From NCBI GenBank assembly GCA_903850735.1, contig CAINMN010000002.1, positions 1-38,577 of the forward strand: DNA of 38,577 bases, in the 5' to 3' direction. The position numbers were made by a program, and so were the translations under genes. The stretch is from an uncultured Burkholderiales bacterium (GTDB lineage: Bacteria; Pseudomonadota; Gammaproteobacteria; Burkholderiales; Burkholderiaceae_C). Shown here one piece after another: positions 21,997 through 32,513 of the stretch (its first letter is position 1; each line of letters starts with the position of its first letter). The notes beneath the pieces are model-generated. The model saw nothing but the letters and a program-made list of their open reading frames with translations. It was not told where the DNA came from and ran no database searches.

Positions 21997-23127
21997 TTAA
22001 GGAAAGCGCAAGGACTGCACCAGCCCCTTGCGAGAAACCATCAAAAAGCCACTGCCCATGGCCTGCGGGGCGCTGATGAGCGCGTCGCCATCGAGCGTGA
22101 TGCGGTTCAGCAAGGCGCCATCCGTCAACGACAACAGGTAAATGAAGCCGGCCTCGTCGGCCACCAGCACGCCTTTTTCAGTGACCAAAGGCGCGCTCAA
22201 GCGACGGTAACGCAAGCGATCGGTTTCCCACAGTCGTTCACCCGTGCCGCGCTGCCAAGTGGTCACCACACCGTTGGCCTCGGTGCCCACCAGCAAGTTC
22301 GCATTGCCCGAGAGGCCCTGGTCACTGGCGGCAGAGCGCGTCCACTGCACCCCGCCACGCGCGGCATTGACGCAGCCCACTTGGGCCAAAAAGGCTCTTG
22401 CGCACACGCTGTCACCGACCCGGCTGACAGGGGCCACGATGTCCACCAGACGCTCCAGGTCATTGGTGCCGCGCGGTGTCGCCAGGGGCGCATCCCAGCG
22501 CAAAGCGCCGGTGGTAGGGTTCAGGCCCACCAAACGACCGGACAAGCCGGCAACCAAGGTGTCATTGACCGGCAACAGCACGCCGGCTTGGCGCAACACC
22601 AAAGGCTCGCCCGGGCGTTGCTGGGTCCACAAAATACGGCCCGTGGCGCCGTCCAGGCCCATGACCGAGCGGTCGGCCATCAAGACAAACACACGTTGGC
22701 CCGCCACCAAAGGCGGCGTGAAGGACTGCGCCGGCAATTTCTGGCGCCACAACACCTTACCAGACTGCAAAGTGACCAGCTCATTGCTGCGGGTCACCAC
22801 AGCAAAGCGTTCGCCGTCCGAGCCCACGCCTGCGCTCAAAGGCGCGCCCAACGCTGCACGCCAGACTTCTTGGCCATTGCGCGCATCCAGTGCATGGACC
22901 GTCCCCTGGCTGGTCGCCAGGCCAATGAGGTTGGCGGTGATCGCTGGGGTCATGGGAAAGTCCAGCGCGCCCAAGGCAAAAGACCAGCCTTTTTGCAGGT
23001 CTTGTTGAACCGGCACGCTGCCCAGATCGGCCGGCTTGGGCCGCGGGGAAGAGCCGCACGCCGCCAGCAGGCTCACCAAGGCCAGGGCCAGGGCGCCGCT
23101 CAGCCAGCGATGAGATCCCGTGTTCAC
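21997..23127 (-). CDS. bamB: outer membrane protein assembly factor BamB
   Basis: Lipobox LLAAC plus PQQ-like beta-propeller repeats (LDARNGQEVWRAALG, GLDGATGRILWTQQ). GTG start overlaps the upstream stop (GTGA). Confidence 0.94.
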   Translation of the reverse strand: MNTGSHRWLSGALALALVSLLAACGSSPRPKPADLGSVPVQQDLQKGWSFALGALDFPMTPAITANLIGLATSQGTVHALDARNGQEVWRAALGAPLSAGVGSDGERFAVVTRSNELVTLQSGKVLWRQKLPAQSFTPPLVAGQRVFVLMADRSVMGLDGATGRILWTQQRPGEPLVLRQAGVLLPVNDTLVAGLSGRLVGLNPTTGALRWDAPLATPRGTNDLERLVDIVAPVSRVGDSVCARAFLAQVGCVNAARGGVQWTRSAASDQGLSGNANLLVGTEANGVVTTWQRGTGERLWETDRLRYRRLSAPLVTEKGVLVADEAGFIYLLSLTDGALLNRITLDGDALISAPQAMGSGFLMVSRKGLVQSLRFP

Positions 23128-23786
23128 TGCTTTTTCTCCTGCGCAGCCGGATCCACACCCAGGGCGGCCAACTTGACCTCGATCAGGGCACGGTAGTCGC
23201 CGCGGGCGTCCATGCCTTTCCAGGCCTTGAGGTAAAGCTCGCGCGCTTCGCTGCGTTTGTCTTGCAGCAAAGCGATGTCGCCAAGTCGATCTGCCACCAA
23301 GGGCTCGAAAGCCGGGGCAAATGAGCCGCTCAGTGCTTGCCGCGCCTGGTCCAGGGCTTTGGCCTCGATGGCCAGTGCGGCCAGTCGCAGGCGTGCCAGC
23401 GCCACCAGGCCCGGATCAGCGGCTTTGTCCACCACCCAGTTCAGGGCGGTGCGGGCTTTGTCGCTTTGTGCCTTGTCTTGAAACGTGCGCGCGGCCATCA
23501 AGGCGGCCTGGTGCGCAAACGTGGTCCGGCCAAACTTGTCCTGAATGTCGGCCAGCGAGCGCTCCAGCAGCGGCAAGTCGGCCGCCAGGGCCGCACGCTC
23601 TACGGTGTCGTAAAGCACGGCGGACTGCGAAGCCTGTTGGCGCTGCCAGTAATTCCAGCCGTTCCACGACGCGTAGGCGCCCAGCACCACAATCAGCGCC
23701 CATGAAATCAGGTTGCCCCAGCGCTTCCAGAAGTGCTTGAGTTGGTCGAGTTGTTCTTGTTCTTCGAGGTCGAGATGGGTGGCCAT
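23124..23786 (-). CDS. YfgM-like tetratricopeptide protein (ancillary SecYEG/BAM-cluster protein)
   Basis: MATHLDLEEQEQLDQLKHFWKRWGNLISWALIVVLGAYASWNGWNYWQRQQ, then a TPR-like domain. ATG at 23786 preferred over the track start at 23918. Confidence 0.88.
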   Translation of the reverse strand: MATHLDLEEQEQLDQLKHFWKRWGNLISWALIVVLGAYASWNGWNYWQRQQASQSAVLYDTVERAALAADLPLLERSLADIQDKFGRTTFAHQAALMAARTFQDKAQSDKARTALNWVVDKAADPGLVALARLRLAALAIEAKALDQARQALSGSFAPAFEPLVADRLGDIALLQDKRSEARELYLKAWKGMDARGDYRALIEVKLAALGVDPAAQEKKQ

Positions 23787-23835
23787 GGTGTGAAAAGGGA
23801 GGGTCAACCGGTCAATGCTGTCGTACGTAGACGGT

Positions 23836-25128
23836 TCAGCGCACAGGGGATTGTAGGCTTGGCGCCCATTGCGCCAACGCAGCCAGGGATTCGCAACGTT
23901 GGGCCCCCTGCCCGTCACGCAGAGCTTTCACGGTGACTTCACCGCGGGCCAGCTCTTCTTCCCCAAAAATCAGGGCAAAGCTGGCGCCACTGGCGTCGGC
24001 CTTTTTGAATTGCGACTTCATGCTGCCCATGCCCTCGCCCGTGCCCGCGTGCATTTGCACCGCAACGCCGCTGGCTCGCAGCGCGTGCAGGGTCTGAAAC
24101 ACCTGGGGCAAGGCGGCCGCATCGGGCACGATGGCGTAGGCATCGAGGGAAGGCGCCGCCAGCGCCACCTGTTGCTCCTTGAGCAACTCGAGCACCCGCT
24201 CCACGCCCAGGGCCCAGCCGACCGCTGGCGCGGGCTTGCCGCCCACCTGCTCAATCAGGTAGTCATAGCGGCCACCGCCGCAAATGGTCCCCTGCGAGCC
24301 CAGGTGCTCGGTGATGAACTCGAACACGGTCAGGTTGTAATAGTCCATGCCGCGCACCAGGCGCGGATTGATGCGGTAGCCCACGCCATTGGCATCCAGA
24401 ATTTGGCGCACCATCTCAAAATGCTTCAAGGAGGCTTCCCCCAGGAAGTCGATGAGCTTGGGGGCACCCTCCACCAGGGCTTGCATGGCCGGGTTCTTGG
24501 TGTCCAGAATGCGCAGCGGGTTGCTGTGCAGGCGCCGCTTGGCATCTTCATCGAGTTGGTCAGCGTGTTGCTCGAAATAAGCGATCAAGGCCGCGCGGTG
24601 CTGCGCGCGCTCTGGTGGTTGCCCCAGGCTGTTGAGCTCCAGCCGGACATCTTTGAGTCCCACGGCCTGCCACAAGCTCACGGCCAGCAAAATCAGCTCG
24701 GCGTCCACTTCGGCGCCGGCAAAGCCCAGGGCCTCGGCACCGATTTGATGAAACTGGCGGTAACGCCCCCGCTGGGGACGCTCATGGCGAAACATCGGCC
24801 CCATGTAGTACAGACGCTTGCCGCCGTCGTACAGCAAGTTGTGCTCGACCACGGCACGCACCACACCCGCCGTCGCCTCGGGTCGCAGGGTCAGCTGCTC
24901 GCCGTTCAGGCGGTCTTCGAAAGAGTACATCTCCTTCTCAACGATGTCGGTGACCTCGCCCAGGCCGCGCACAAACAAGGCGGTGGGCTCCACGATGGGG
25001 GTGCGAATGTTGCGGTAGGCGTGGCGGCGCATCAGCTGACGCACCGTCTCTTCCAATGTTTCCCAACGCCCTGAGTCCGTCGGCAACAGATCGTTCATGC
25101 CTTTGACGGCGGTGATTTTTTCAGCCAT
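23836..25128 (-). CDS. hisS: histidine--tRNA ligase
   Basis: [67 protein letters not shown] at 25128. Confidence 0.97.
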   Translation of the reverse strand: MAEKITAVKGMNDLLPTDSGRWETLEETVRQLMRRHAYRNIRTPIVEPTALFVRGLGEVTDIVEKEMYSFEDRLNGEQLTLRPEATAGVVRAVVEHNLLYDGGKRLYYMGPMFRHERPQRGRYRQFHQIGAEALGFAGAEVDAELILLAVSLWQAVGLKDVRLELNSLGQPPERAQHRAALIAYFEQHADQLDEDAKRRLHSNPLRILDTKNPAMQALVEGAPKLIDFLGEASLKHFEMVRQILDANGVGYRINPRLVRGMDYYNLTVFEFITEHLGSQGTICGGGRYDYLIEQVGGKPAPAVGWALGVERVLELLKEQQVALAAPSLDAYAIVPDAAALPQVFQTLHALRASGVAVQMHAGTGEGMGSMKSQFKKADASGASFALIFGEEELARGEVTVKALRDGQGAQRCESLAALAQWAPSLQSPVR

Positions 25129-26410
25129 GTTGTTTGAATTGCCCGCTGCCGAAGCGTTTCTCGATGTAGTTCTCGACAATTTGATGGAATTCCTGCGCGA
25201 TGTTCTCGCCGCGCAAGGTCAGCGCCTTTTCACCATCAATGAAGACCGGCGCCGCGGGGGCCTCGCCGGTGCCGGGCAGGCTGATGCCAATGTCGGCATG
25301 CTTGCTTTCGCCAGGTCCGTTCACGATGCAGCCCATGACCGCGAGCTTCAGGTTTTCCACGCCCGGATAGCGCGAACGCCACACCGGCATCTGGGCGCGC
25401 AAAAAATCATCGATCTCTTTGGCCAGTTCTTGGAACGTGGTGCTGGTGGTGCGGCCGCAACCCGGGCAAGCCGTCACGCTGGGCACAAAAATGCGCAGGC
25501 CCAGCGACTGCAAAATTTCAGAAGCGATCACCACTTCTTGGGTGCGCGATTCGCCAGGCTGCGGGGTGAGTGACACCCGGATCGTGTCGCCAATGCCCTC
25601 TTGCAACAGAATGGACAAGGCGGTGGCGGAAGCGACCGTGCCCTTGGTGCCCATGCCTGCCTCGGTCAGCCCCAAATGCAGCGGATAGCGACAGCGTTGC
25701 GCGAGTTCACGGTAAACGGCAATCAGGTCTTGCACGCCACTGACTTTGCAGCTGAGCAAAATCTGGTTCGCCGGCATGCCCAGCGACTCGGCATGCCGCG
25801 CCGAGTCAATCGCCGAGGTGATCAGCGCTTCGTACATCACCTGGCGCGCTTGCCAGGGGTTGCTGCGCTGGGCGTTCTCGTCCATCAAGCGGGCCAGGAG
25901 TTCCTGGTCCAGGCTGCCCCAGTTCACCCCAATGCGCACCGGCTTGTCCCAGCGCATGGCAGCGTCAATCATTTGAGCAAACTGTCGATCGTGTTTGTCG
26001 CCCTTGCCCACATTGCCCGGATTGATGCGGTACTTCGACAAGGCCTGCGCGCAATCCGGAAATTCGGTCAGCAAGCGGTGGCCGTTGTAATGAAAGTCAC
26101 CGACCAAGGGCACATCGATGCCCATGCGGTCCAATTGGTTGCGGATCTCGGGCACAGCCTGTGCCGCCTCGGGGGTGTTCACCGTGATGCGCACCATCTC
26201 GGAGCCTGCCAAAGCCAGTTCTTTGACCTGAATGGCGGTGCCGATGACGTCCACCGTGTCGGTGTTGGTCATGGACTGCACACGCACAGGCGCATCGCCA
26301 CCCACCGTGACCACCCGCGCACCCCAGCTGACGCGGGCTTGCAAGGTTTGTTTCGAGGCCGGGGATGCCAGGGCAATGGGTTGTTCAGGGTCACGCATGC
26401 TCAGACTCAC
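25121..26410 (-). CDS. ispG: (E)-4-hydroxy-3-methylbut-2-enyl-diphosphate synthase
   Basis: [30 protein letters not shown], Fe-S motif [42 protein letters not shown]. Confidence 0.97.
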   Translation of the reverse strand: MSLSMRDPEQPIALASPASKQTLQARVSWGARVVTVGGDAPVRVQSMTNTDTVDVIGTAIQVKELALAGSEMVRITVNTPEAAQAVPEIRNQLDRMGIDVPLVGDFHYNGHRLLTEFPDCAQALSKYRINPGNVGKGDKHDRQFAQMIDAAMRWDKPVRIGVNWGSLDQELLARLMDENAQRSNPWQARQVMYEALITSAIDSARHAESLGMPANQILLSCKVSGVQDLIAVYRELAQRCRYPLHLGLTEAGMGTKGTVASATALSILLQEGIGDTIRVSLTPQPGESRTQEVVIASEILQSLGLRIFVPSVTACPGCGRTTSTTFQELAKEIDDFLRAQMPVWRSRYPGVENLKLAVMGCIVNGPGESKHADIGISLPGTGEAPAAPVFIDGEKALTLRGENIAQEFHQIVENYIEKRFGSGQFKQHG

Positions 26411-27045
26411 TGTGCGGCTGAGGCCGGTTTGGTTGGAATGGCCCCGGATTGCACAGGGGTGACCACCATGCCAGGGGCTACCGCGGGCTCCTGGGCAGGC
26501 GGGTTGACCGGTGCATCGGCGGCGGCGGGTTCTGCAGTGGGTGCAGGCAACACATCCGAGACGGTTTTCGCCGTCGAACTGCGCGGCATGTCACGGCCCG
26601 GGAAACCCATCCCGGCCCAGACCAACAAGACGGCCAGGAAGGCGGCTGCAAACACCAACCACTGGGACGGAAGACGGCGGGTGTAAGCTCCCGTGCCGCC
26701 ACCCATGGGCATGGCGTGTTGCATGCCACTGGACACCGACACCAGCGGTTCGACCGCCGGCACATGCTCTTGCCCCGGCATCATGCTGAGGACGGCCGCA
26801 GAGTCGACATGCAAATAGCGGCACACGCTCATGGCCAGCGCCCGCGCAAACACCAGGTCGGGTAAGGCTTCGAAGCGGTTGGCCTCCAAGGCCTCCAACT
26901 TGGCCGTGGGCACTTTCAGTGAGGCGGCCAAAATGGAAATATGCAGGCCTTTGGCTTCGCGGTACTGGCGCAGCAAGGCGCCTGCACTGTTGGCTGCAGG
27001 GGGCGCCACAGCGCTGGACGCGTCAGAATGTTGAGAGTCGGTCAT
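26407..27045 (-). CDS. RodZ-like helix-turn-helix, single-TM protein
   Basis: [58 protein letters not shown], then a TM segment ([18 protein letters not shown]). Shorter than canonical RodZ. ATG at 27045. Confidence 0.85.
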   Translation of the reverse strand: MTDSQHSDASSAVAPPAANSAGALLRQYREAKGLHISILAASLKVPTAKLEALEANRFEALPDLVFARALAMSVCRYLHVDSAAVLSMMPGQEHVPAVEPLVSVSSGMQHAMPMGGGTGAYTRRLPSQWLVFAAAFLAVLLVWAGMGFPGRDMPRSSTAKTVSDVLPAPTAEPAAADAPVNPPAQEPAVAPGMVVTPVQSGAIPTKPASAAQ

Positions 27046-27133
27046 GGGCACAGTCCGGTCGACGGCTCGCTGGAAAAAAGCATCAAAACAAGGGTTTGCT
27101 GTGGATTCTGCACCAGAAACCACGAAAAACCGC

Positions 27134-28258
27134 TCATGGTGGCGTCGCCCGCAGGGGGATCACCCGTTGGCGCGCCATGCGCGATTCCACATCGGTGCGG
27201 TCTTTCACGTCACCGGCCAATTGGCCACAAGCGGCGTCAATGTCATCCCCCCGGGTTTTGCGCACGGTCGTGACCAGACCGGCGCGTTGCAGAATCTCTG
27301 CAAAAGCCAGCACCTGTGCCTGGGGAGAACGTTTCAGGCCCGAGGCTGGAAAGGGATTGAAGGGAATCAGGTTGAATTTGCACGAGACGCCTTGACCCTG
27401 CTTGGGTCGCACCAGGTCGATCAGGGCTTGGGCGTGCTCGGTTTGGTCGTTGACACCGTCCAGCATGCAGTACTCGAAGGTGATGAAGTCGCGCGGTGCG
27501 TGGGCCAGGTAGCGTTGGCAAGCGGCCATCAGTTCGGCCAAGGGGTATTTGCGGTTCAACGGAACCAGCGAGTCGCGCAGGGCATCCGACGGGGCATGCA
27601 GTGAGACGGCCAGGGCAACCGGGCAATCTTCGCCCAGACGGTCCATCATGGGAACCACGCCAGACGTGGACACCGTCAGGCGACGGCGTGACAAGCCATA
27701 GGCATGGTCATCCAGCATGGTGCGCAATGCCGGCACCAGCGCGCTGTAATTTTGCAAAGGCTCGCCCATGCCCATCATCACCACATTGCTGATGACACGC
27801 TCTGGGCTGCCCAGGCGCTGGCGCAGGAAATGTTCGGCAAACCACAGTTGGGCCACGATTTCACCTGTGGTCAGGTTGCGGCTGAAGCCCTGGTGGCCGG
27901 TCGAGCAAAAACGACAGCCCACGGCACAACCGGCCTGGGAAGACACGCACAGGGTGCCCCGATCGTCTTCGGGAATGAACACGGTTTCAACGGCATTGCC
28001 GTCGCCCACATCGAACAGCCACTTGAGGGTGCCGTCGGCGGATTCGTGTTGGGAAATGGGGGTGAGCGGTGTGATGCGCGCGCAAGTTTTGAGTTTGTCA
28101 CGCAGCGACTTCGCCAGATCGCTCATCTGGTCGAAGTCTCGGGCGCCCTTGTGGTGAATCCAGCGAAAGAGCTGCGTGGCCCGGAATTTTTTTTCGCCCA
28201 GCCCCTCGCAAAACTCGGTCAACCCCTGGCGATCGAAGTCGAGCAGGTTGACCGTCAT
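27134..28258 (-). CDS. rlmN: 23S rRNA (adenine(2503)-C(2))-methyltransferase
   Basis: Radical [41 protein letters not shown], and the catalytic Cys in the C-terminal [18 protein letters not shown]. Confidence 0.97.
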   Translation of the reverse strand: MTVNLLDFDRQGLTEFCEGLGEKKFRATQLFRWIHHKGARDFDQMSDLAKSLRDKLKTCARITPLTPISQHESADGTLKWLFDVGDGNAVETVFIPEDDRGTLCVSSQAGCAVGCRFCSTGHQGFSRNLTTGEIVAQLWFAEHFLRQRLGSPERVISNVVMMGMGEPLQNYSALVPALRTMLDDHAYGLSRRRLTVSTSGVVPMMDRLGEDCPVALAVSLHAPSDALRDSLVPLNRKYPLAELMAACQRYLAHAPRDFITFEYCMLDGVNDQTEHAQALIDLVRPKQGQGVSCKFNLIPFNPFPASGLKRSPQAQVLAFAEILQRAGLVTTVRKTRGDDIDAACGQLAGDVKDRTDVESRMARQRVIPLRATPP

Positions 28259-28289
28259 GGCAAGGGGACTGAGCGCCTGCGAGCAGGCT

Positions 28290-28715
28290 TCAGCGGCTGT
28301 AAACGTTCATGCCGGCGAAGAAAAAGCCCACTTCAACAGCGGCCGTTTCGGGGGCGTCAGAGCCGTGCACGGCATTGGCGTCGATGCTGTCAGCGAAGTC
28401 GGCGCGAATGGTGCCAGCGGCTGCCTTCTTGGGATCGGTCGCGCCCATCAGGTCGCGGTTTTTCAGGATGGCGCCTTCGCCTTCCAGCACCTGGATCATC
28501 ACCGGGCCGGAAATCATGAAATCCACCAGGTCCTTGAAGAAAGGACGGGCCTTGTGCACGGCATAGAAAGCTTCGGCTTCACCGCGTGACAGGTGGGCCA
28601 TGCGGGCAGCGATGACCTTCAGGCCAGCGGCTTCAAAGCGGGCGTAGATCTGGCCAATGACGTTCTTGGCAACGGCATCCGGCTTGATGATGGAGAGGGT
28701 ACGTTCGATGGCCAT
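28290..28715 (-). CDS. ndk: nucleoside diphosphate kinase
   Basis: [32 protein letters not shown]; active-site region [23 protein letters not shown] at 28715. Confidence 0.97.
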   Translation of the reverse strand: MAIERTLSIIKPDAVAKNVIGQIYARFEAAGLKVIAARMAHLSRGEAEAFYAVHKARPFFKDLVDFMISGPVMIQVLEGEGAILKNRDLMGATDPKKAAAGTIRADFADSIDANAVHGSDAPETAAVEVGFFFAGMNVYSR

Positions 28716-28744
28716 GTGAGACTTCCTGTTGGTTTTCAAAGAAT

Positions 28745-28761
28745 TTTGCCTATTTGGCAAA
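28745..28761. promoter_or_regulatory. inverted repeat TTTGCC-TATTT-GGCAAA upstream of ndk
   Basis: Perfect 6-bp arms with 5-nt spacer, 30-46 bp upstream of the ndk ATG. Operator, hairpin or chance; undetermined. Confidence 0.3.
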
Positions 28762-28811
28762 GCCCCCTATTTTAGCCTGAGAACAGGGTTTCCCCTTGGC
28801 CGCAAGGGTGT

Positions 28812-30008
28812 TCAGGGACGACCGCGGCCACCGCGACCACCCCCACCCCGTTTGCCGGGGCCTTGGCGCATGCGATTGAAACTGTCGGCACCGATGTAGC
28901 CGACCGATGTTTTCATAGGGTCGGGCTGGCCACCCGCTGACGGGCCCGAGCGGCGGCTTTTCTCGCGTCGCGGCTGCTCAGCGGGCCCGGCTTTGCCGAC
29001 GGGCCGTGAGGGGCGCGGGCCATGGCCCTGCCCCGCCAAGCGCTCCTTGCGACCAGGCGAAGGCGCCGTCGCCATGCGCCCGGGCTGCATGCCCACGGCT
29101 TTCATCAAAGCGCCAATGTCGCGCTCGTCCAGCTCCATGAAAGCGCCGCGCTTGAGCCCGCGGGGCAGCACCATGGCCCCGTAGCGAATGCGAATCAGCC
29201 GGCTGACGGCGTGGCCCACGGCTTCGAGCAAGCGGCGCACCTCGCGGTTGCGCCCTTCGCTGATGGTCACGCGGTACCAGCAATTGGAGCCTTCACCGCC
29301 GCCATCTTCGATGCTGGCAAACTGCGCCGGGCCATCGTCCAGCTGCACGCCGTCGAGCAGGCGTTGCTTTTCCTCGTTGGACAAGGCGCCCAGCACCCGC
29401 ACAGCGTACTCGCGCTCCAGACCAAAGCGGGGGTGCATCAGCTGGTTGGCCAATTGGCCCGAACTGGTGAACAGCAGCAAGCCCTCCGTGTTCAAGTCCA
29501 GGCGGCCCACCGATTGCCATTTGCCTTGTTGCAGGCGTGGCAGCTTGCGAAACACCGTGGGACGGTTTTGGGGGTCGTCGTGCGTCACCACCTCGCCCAC
29601 CGGCTTGTGGTAAGCGATGACACGGGCGGGTGGCGGCTCAATGCGGACCCGGATGGGCTTGCCATTGACCTTCACCTGGTCGCCAAACTGAATGCGCTGG
29701 CCGATGTGGGCAGGCTCGTTGTTGACGGAAATCCGCCCTTCCAGAATCAGCTGCTCCATCTCCAAGCGGGAGCCCAAACCGGCCTGTGCCAGCACTTTGT
29801 GCAGCTTGGGCGACTCGGGCTGGGGCAACAAAACGCGTTTGGGTGGCGCGGCTTCTTCTTGGTCGGCCTGGACATCGAAATCGCCAGACACCACGTCGGA
29901 GAACCGAATCGCCTCTGGCGCCTGGTCGGCCTCTGGTGCAGGTGCGGGCACGGATGCGGTATCCGGCAGCGACGGCTGCTGCGGATCAGGTGAGGTCGCT
30001 TCGTTCAT
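28812..30008 (-). CDS. rluB: 23S rRNA pseudouridine synthase RluB-like
   Basis: S4 domain [79 protein letters not shown]; Gly/Arg-rich tail. Confidence 0.93.
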   Translation of the reverse strand: MNEATSPDPQQPSLPDTASVPAPAPEADQAPEAIRFSDVVSGDFDVQADQEEAAPPKRVLLPQPESPKLHKVLAQAGLGSRLEMEQLILEGRISVNNEPAHIGQRIQFGDQVKVNGKPIRVRIEPPPARVIAYHKPVGEVVTHDDPQNRPTVFRKLPRLQQGKWQSVGRLDLNTEGLLLFTSSGQLANQLMHPRFGLEREYAVRVLGALSNEEKQRLLDGVQLDDGPAQFASIEDGGGEGSNCWYRVTISEGRNREVRRLLEAVGHAVSRLIRIRYGAMVLPRGLKRGAFMELDERDIGALMKAVGMQPGRMATAPSPGRKERLAGQGHGPRPSRPVGKAGPAEQPRREKSRRSGPSAGGQPDPMKTSVGYIGADSFNRMRQGPGKRGGGGRGGRGRP

Positions 30009-30600
30009 CGGGGGTCTCCGTCTCCAGGCTCAGCTGAGGGTCGTCCGCTTCGGGCTCTTGCAGCGCCGCCAGGGCTTGAATTTGGGCCGCCGGGCTGTCC
30101 AGCGTAGGCAGTTGGTCCAGTGAGGACAGGCCCAGGTCATCCAGAAATTGACGGGTGGTGGCGAACAAGGCTGGGCGACCCACGGTCTCCCGGTGGCCAA
30201 TGACTTCCACCCAGCCGCGGTCTTCCAATTGCTTGATGACCAAGGAATTGATGGTCACGCCGCGAATGTCTTCCATGTCACCCCGGGTCACGGGCTGGCG
30301 GTAGGCAATGATGGCCAAGGTTTCCATGGCCGCGCGGGTGTATTTGGGGGGCTTTTCTGGGTGCAGGCGGTCCAGGTACTCGCGCAATTCGGGCCGGCTT
30401 TGAAAGCGCCAGCCAGAGGCCACCTGCACCAACGCCACACCGCGCTGGGTCCAATCTTGTTGCAAAGACTCCAACAGGCTCTTGACTGTGTCCGCGCCGA
30501 GCTCGTCATTGAACAGCACGCGCAAATCCCGCACCGACAGGGGCTGAGGCGAGCAAATCAAGGCGGTCTCGAGGATACGCTTGGCATCCACCGTGTTCAT
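29986..30600 (-). CDS. scpB: SMC-Scp complex subunit ScpB
   Basis: [65 protein letters not shown]. Confidence 0.95.
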   Translation of the reverse strand: MNTVDAKRILETALICSPQPLSVRDLRVLFNDELGADTVKSLLESLQQDWTQRGVALVQVASGWRFQSRPELREYLDRLHPEKPPKYTRAAMETLAIIAYRQPVTRGDMEDIRGVTINSLVIKQLEDRGWVEVIGHRETVGRPALFATTRQFLDDLGLSSLDQLPTLDSPAAQIQALAALQEPEADDPQLSLETETPDERSDLT

Positions 30601-30684
30601 GAGATTTTTCCGGGGTAAGAGCCCCAGCGGGGGCGGTCATTCAGAGGCGAATCCGCGAGGCGGTCGCGCCATGGATCGGCCGTT

Positions 30685-31710
30685 TCAGACCGTTTTTTCA
30701 TTGTAGCGCAGGCCCAAAGCGGCCAAGGCATCGGTCAAGTCGGGGGGCAACGGCGCCTGCAGGGACAAACGCGCTTGGGTTTGGGGATGCGCCAGGGTGA
30801 GCCGAAACGCATGGAGCGCCTGCCGCGTCAGTCCAGGCAGGTCTTTGCCCCCATACAGCCCATCGCCCAGCAACGGAAAACCCATGTGCGACAGGTGAAC
30901 CCGAATCTGATGGGTACGCCCCGTGTGCAATTGACAGTGCACCAGGCTGGCGTTTGGCGTGGCAGCCAAGCCGGTCACCGTGGTGTGCGCGGTTTTACCC
31001 GGGTGCCGCGCCAAGTCCACCACCGCCATGCGCAAGCGGTTGCGCGGGTCGCGACCCACGGGTTCTTCAATGTCTTTGACCTGCCCCTCAGGCCAGGCGC
31101 CCTGCACGATGGCCAGGTACTCGCGGTGCACCTCGCGCGCAGCAATCTGGGCCACCAGGGCGTCCATGCAGCTGCGGGTGCGCGCCACCAGCATCAAGCC
31201 GCTGGTGTCCTTGTCCAGGCGATGGACAATGCCGGCGCGCGGCAGCAGGGCCGCCGCCGGGTCCAGGGCCAGCAAGCCATTCAGCAGCGTGCCACTCCAA
31301 TGGCCCGGCGCGGGGTGCACCACCAGTCCCGCCGGCTTGTGAACCACGCGCAGGCACGGGTCGCAATGCACGGTGTCCAAGGCCATGGCTTGTGGCACAA
31401 ACGCCTGGCTTTGGGCTGTGGGGCGCAGCTCAACCTTGAGGGTTTGGCCCGCTTTCATGCGCAAGGATGGTTTTGTCAGCGCGCGCGCCTCGGCGCTGAA
31501 TCCGACGCAGCCCTGCTCGATCAGTTGCTGAAGGTAGCTGCGCGAGAACTCCGGAATCAGCCCGGCCAGCACCCGATCGAGCCGCTCACCGTGGTGCTCG
31601 GGCAAAAGCTGAAGCGCTCGCCACTCCGACTCAACGGGGCTGTCTTCGTTTTCCTCGGCATCGCCATGGACCCAAGGCTTGTCGGATAATGGCTGTTTGG
31701 CGTGATTCAA
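30685..31710 (-). CDS. rluD: 23S rRNA pseudouridine synthase RluD-like
   Basis: GERLDRVLAGLIPEFSRSYLQQLIEQG and catalytic motif IVHRLDKDTSGLMLVART. Start uncertain: TTG at 31710 gives MNHAKQPLSD; the track uses 31782. Confidence 0.92.
   Translation of the reverse strand: MNHAKQPLSDKPWVHGDAEENEDSPVESEWRALQLLPEHHGERLDRVLAGLIPEFSRSYLQQLIEQGCVGFSAEARALTKPSLRMKAGQTLKVELRPTAQSQAFVPQAMALDTVHCDPCLRVVHKPAGLVVHPAPGHWSGTLLNGLLALDPAAALLPRAGIVHRLDKDTSGLMLVARTRSCMDALVAQIAAREVHREYLAIVQGAWPEGQVKDIEEPVGRDPRNRLRMAVVDLARHPGKTAHTTVTGLAATPNASLVHCQLHTGRTHQIRVHLSHMGFPLLGDGLYGGKDLPGLTRQALHAFRLTLAHPQTQARLSLQAPLPPDLTDALAALGLRYNEKTV
31661..31690 (+). promoter_or_regulatory. putative sigma70-like promoter for bamD
   Basis: TCGCCA (31661-31666), 18-nt spacer, GATAAT (31685-31690). 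About 30 nt upstream of the bamD GTG and inside the 5' end of divergent rluD. Confidence 0.3.
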
Positions 31711-31721
31711 AAAGGTGACCC

Positions 31722-32513
31722 GTGCTGCAACGCTTGCAATTATCCGTGCTTCTGAGTTTGGCCTTCCTCGCCGGCTGCGCAACCACTGAAGCCGACTGGA
31801 CCGCTGGCTGGACGCCCGAAAAACTCTATGCAGAAGCCAAGGATGAGTTGAACAACAAGCTGTATGAAAAAGCCATCACCCTCTACGAAAAGCTGGAGGG
31901 GCGCGCAGCGGGCACACAACTGGCACAGCAAGCGCAATTGGAAAAAGCTTACGCTCAGTACAAAAACGGCGACCCGGTGCTGGCCGTGGCCACGCTGGAC
32001 CGATTCATGAAGATCAACCCCGCCAGCCCGGCTTTGGACTACGCCCTGTACCTCAAGGGCATCGTCAACTTCAACGAAGACCTGGGCATGTTGTCCTTCA
32101 TCTCGAAGCAAGACTTGTCCGAGCGCGACCAAAAAGCGGCCAAAGAATCTTTTGAAGCCTTCCGCGAACTGGTCACCCGTTTCCCAGACTCCAAGTACAG
32201 CGAAGACGCGCGCCTGCGCATGCGCTACTCGGTGAACATTCTGGCGAAATCAGAAATCAACGTGGCGCGCTTCTACCTGAATAAGGGCGCCTATGTGGCC
32301 GCCATCAACCGCGCACAAGCCGCCTTGAAGGATTACCGGGATGTGCCGGCCCTGGAAGACGCCTTGAACATCCTGATCGAGTGCTACGACAAATTGGGCC
32401 TGACGCAGTTGCGCGACGACACCAAGAGGGTGTTGGCCCAATCGTTCCCTGAGAGCCAGAAGCCCACCGTCACGGATCCTAAGAAGAAGGGTCCGTGGTG
32501 GAAGCTTTGGTAA
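31722..32513 (+). CDS. bamD: outer membrane protein assembly factor BamD
   Basis: Lipobox LAFLAGC after the signal peptide; TPR lipoprotein with ALYLKGIVNF and RDDTKRVLAQSFPES; divergent from rluD. GTG start. Confidence 0.94.
   Translation: MLQRLQLSVLLSLAFLAGCATTEADWTAGWTPEKLYAEAKDELNNKLYEKAITLYEKLEGRAAGTQLAQQAQLEKAYAQYKNGDPVLAVATLDRFMKINPASPALDYALYLKGIVNFNEDLGMLSFISKQDLSERDQKAAKESFEAFRELVTRFPDSKYSEDARLRMRYSVNILAKSEINVARFYLNKGAYVAAINRAQAALKDYRDVPALEDALNILIECYDKLGLTQLRDDTKRVLAQSFPESQKPTVTDPKKKGPWWKLW

Noticed and set aside
21892-23196. 434-aa plus-strand ORF antisense to bamB and the der 5' end
   Set aside because: Shadow ORF; bamB and der are well supported on the minus strand.
15398-25128. 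Two HisRS-like genes (hisZ and hisS) within 10 kb, considered as a recent duplication
   Set aside because: hisZ is the known HisG regulatory paralogue and its place beside purA is a common arrangement. The sequences are strongly diverged.
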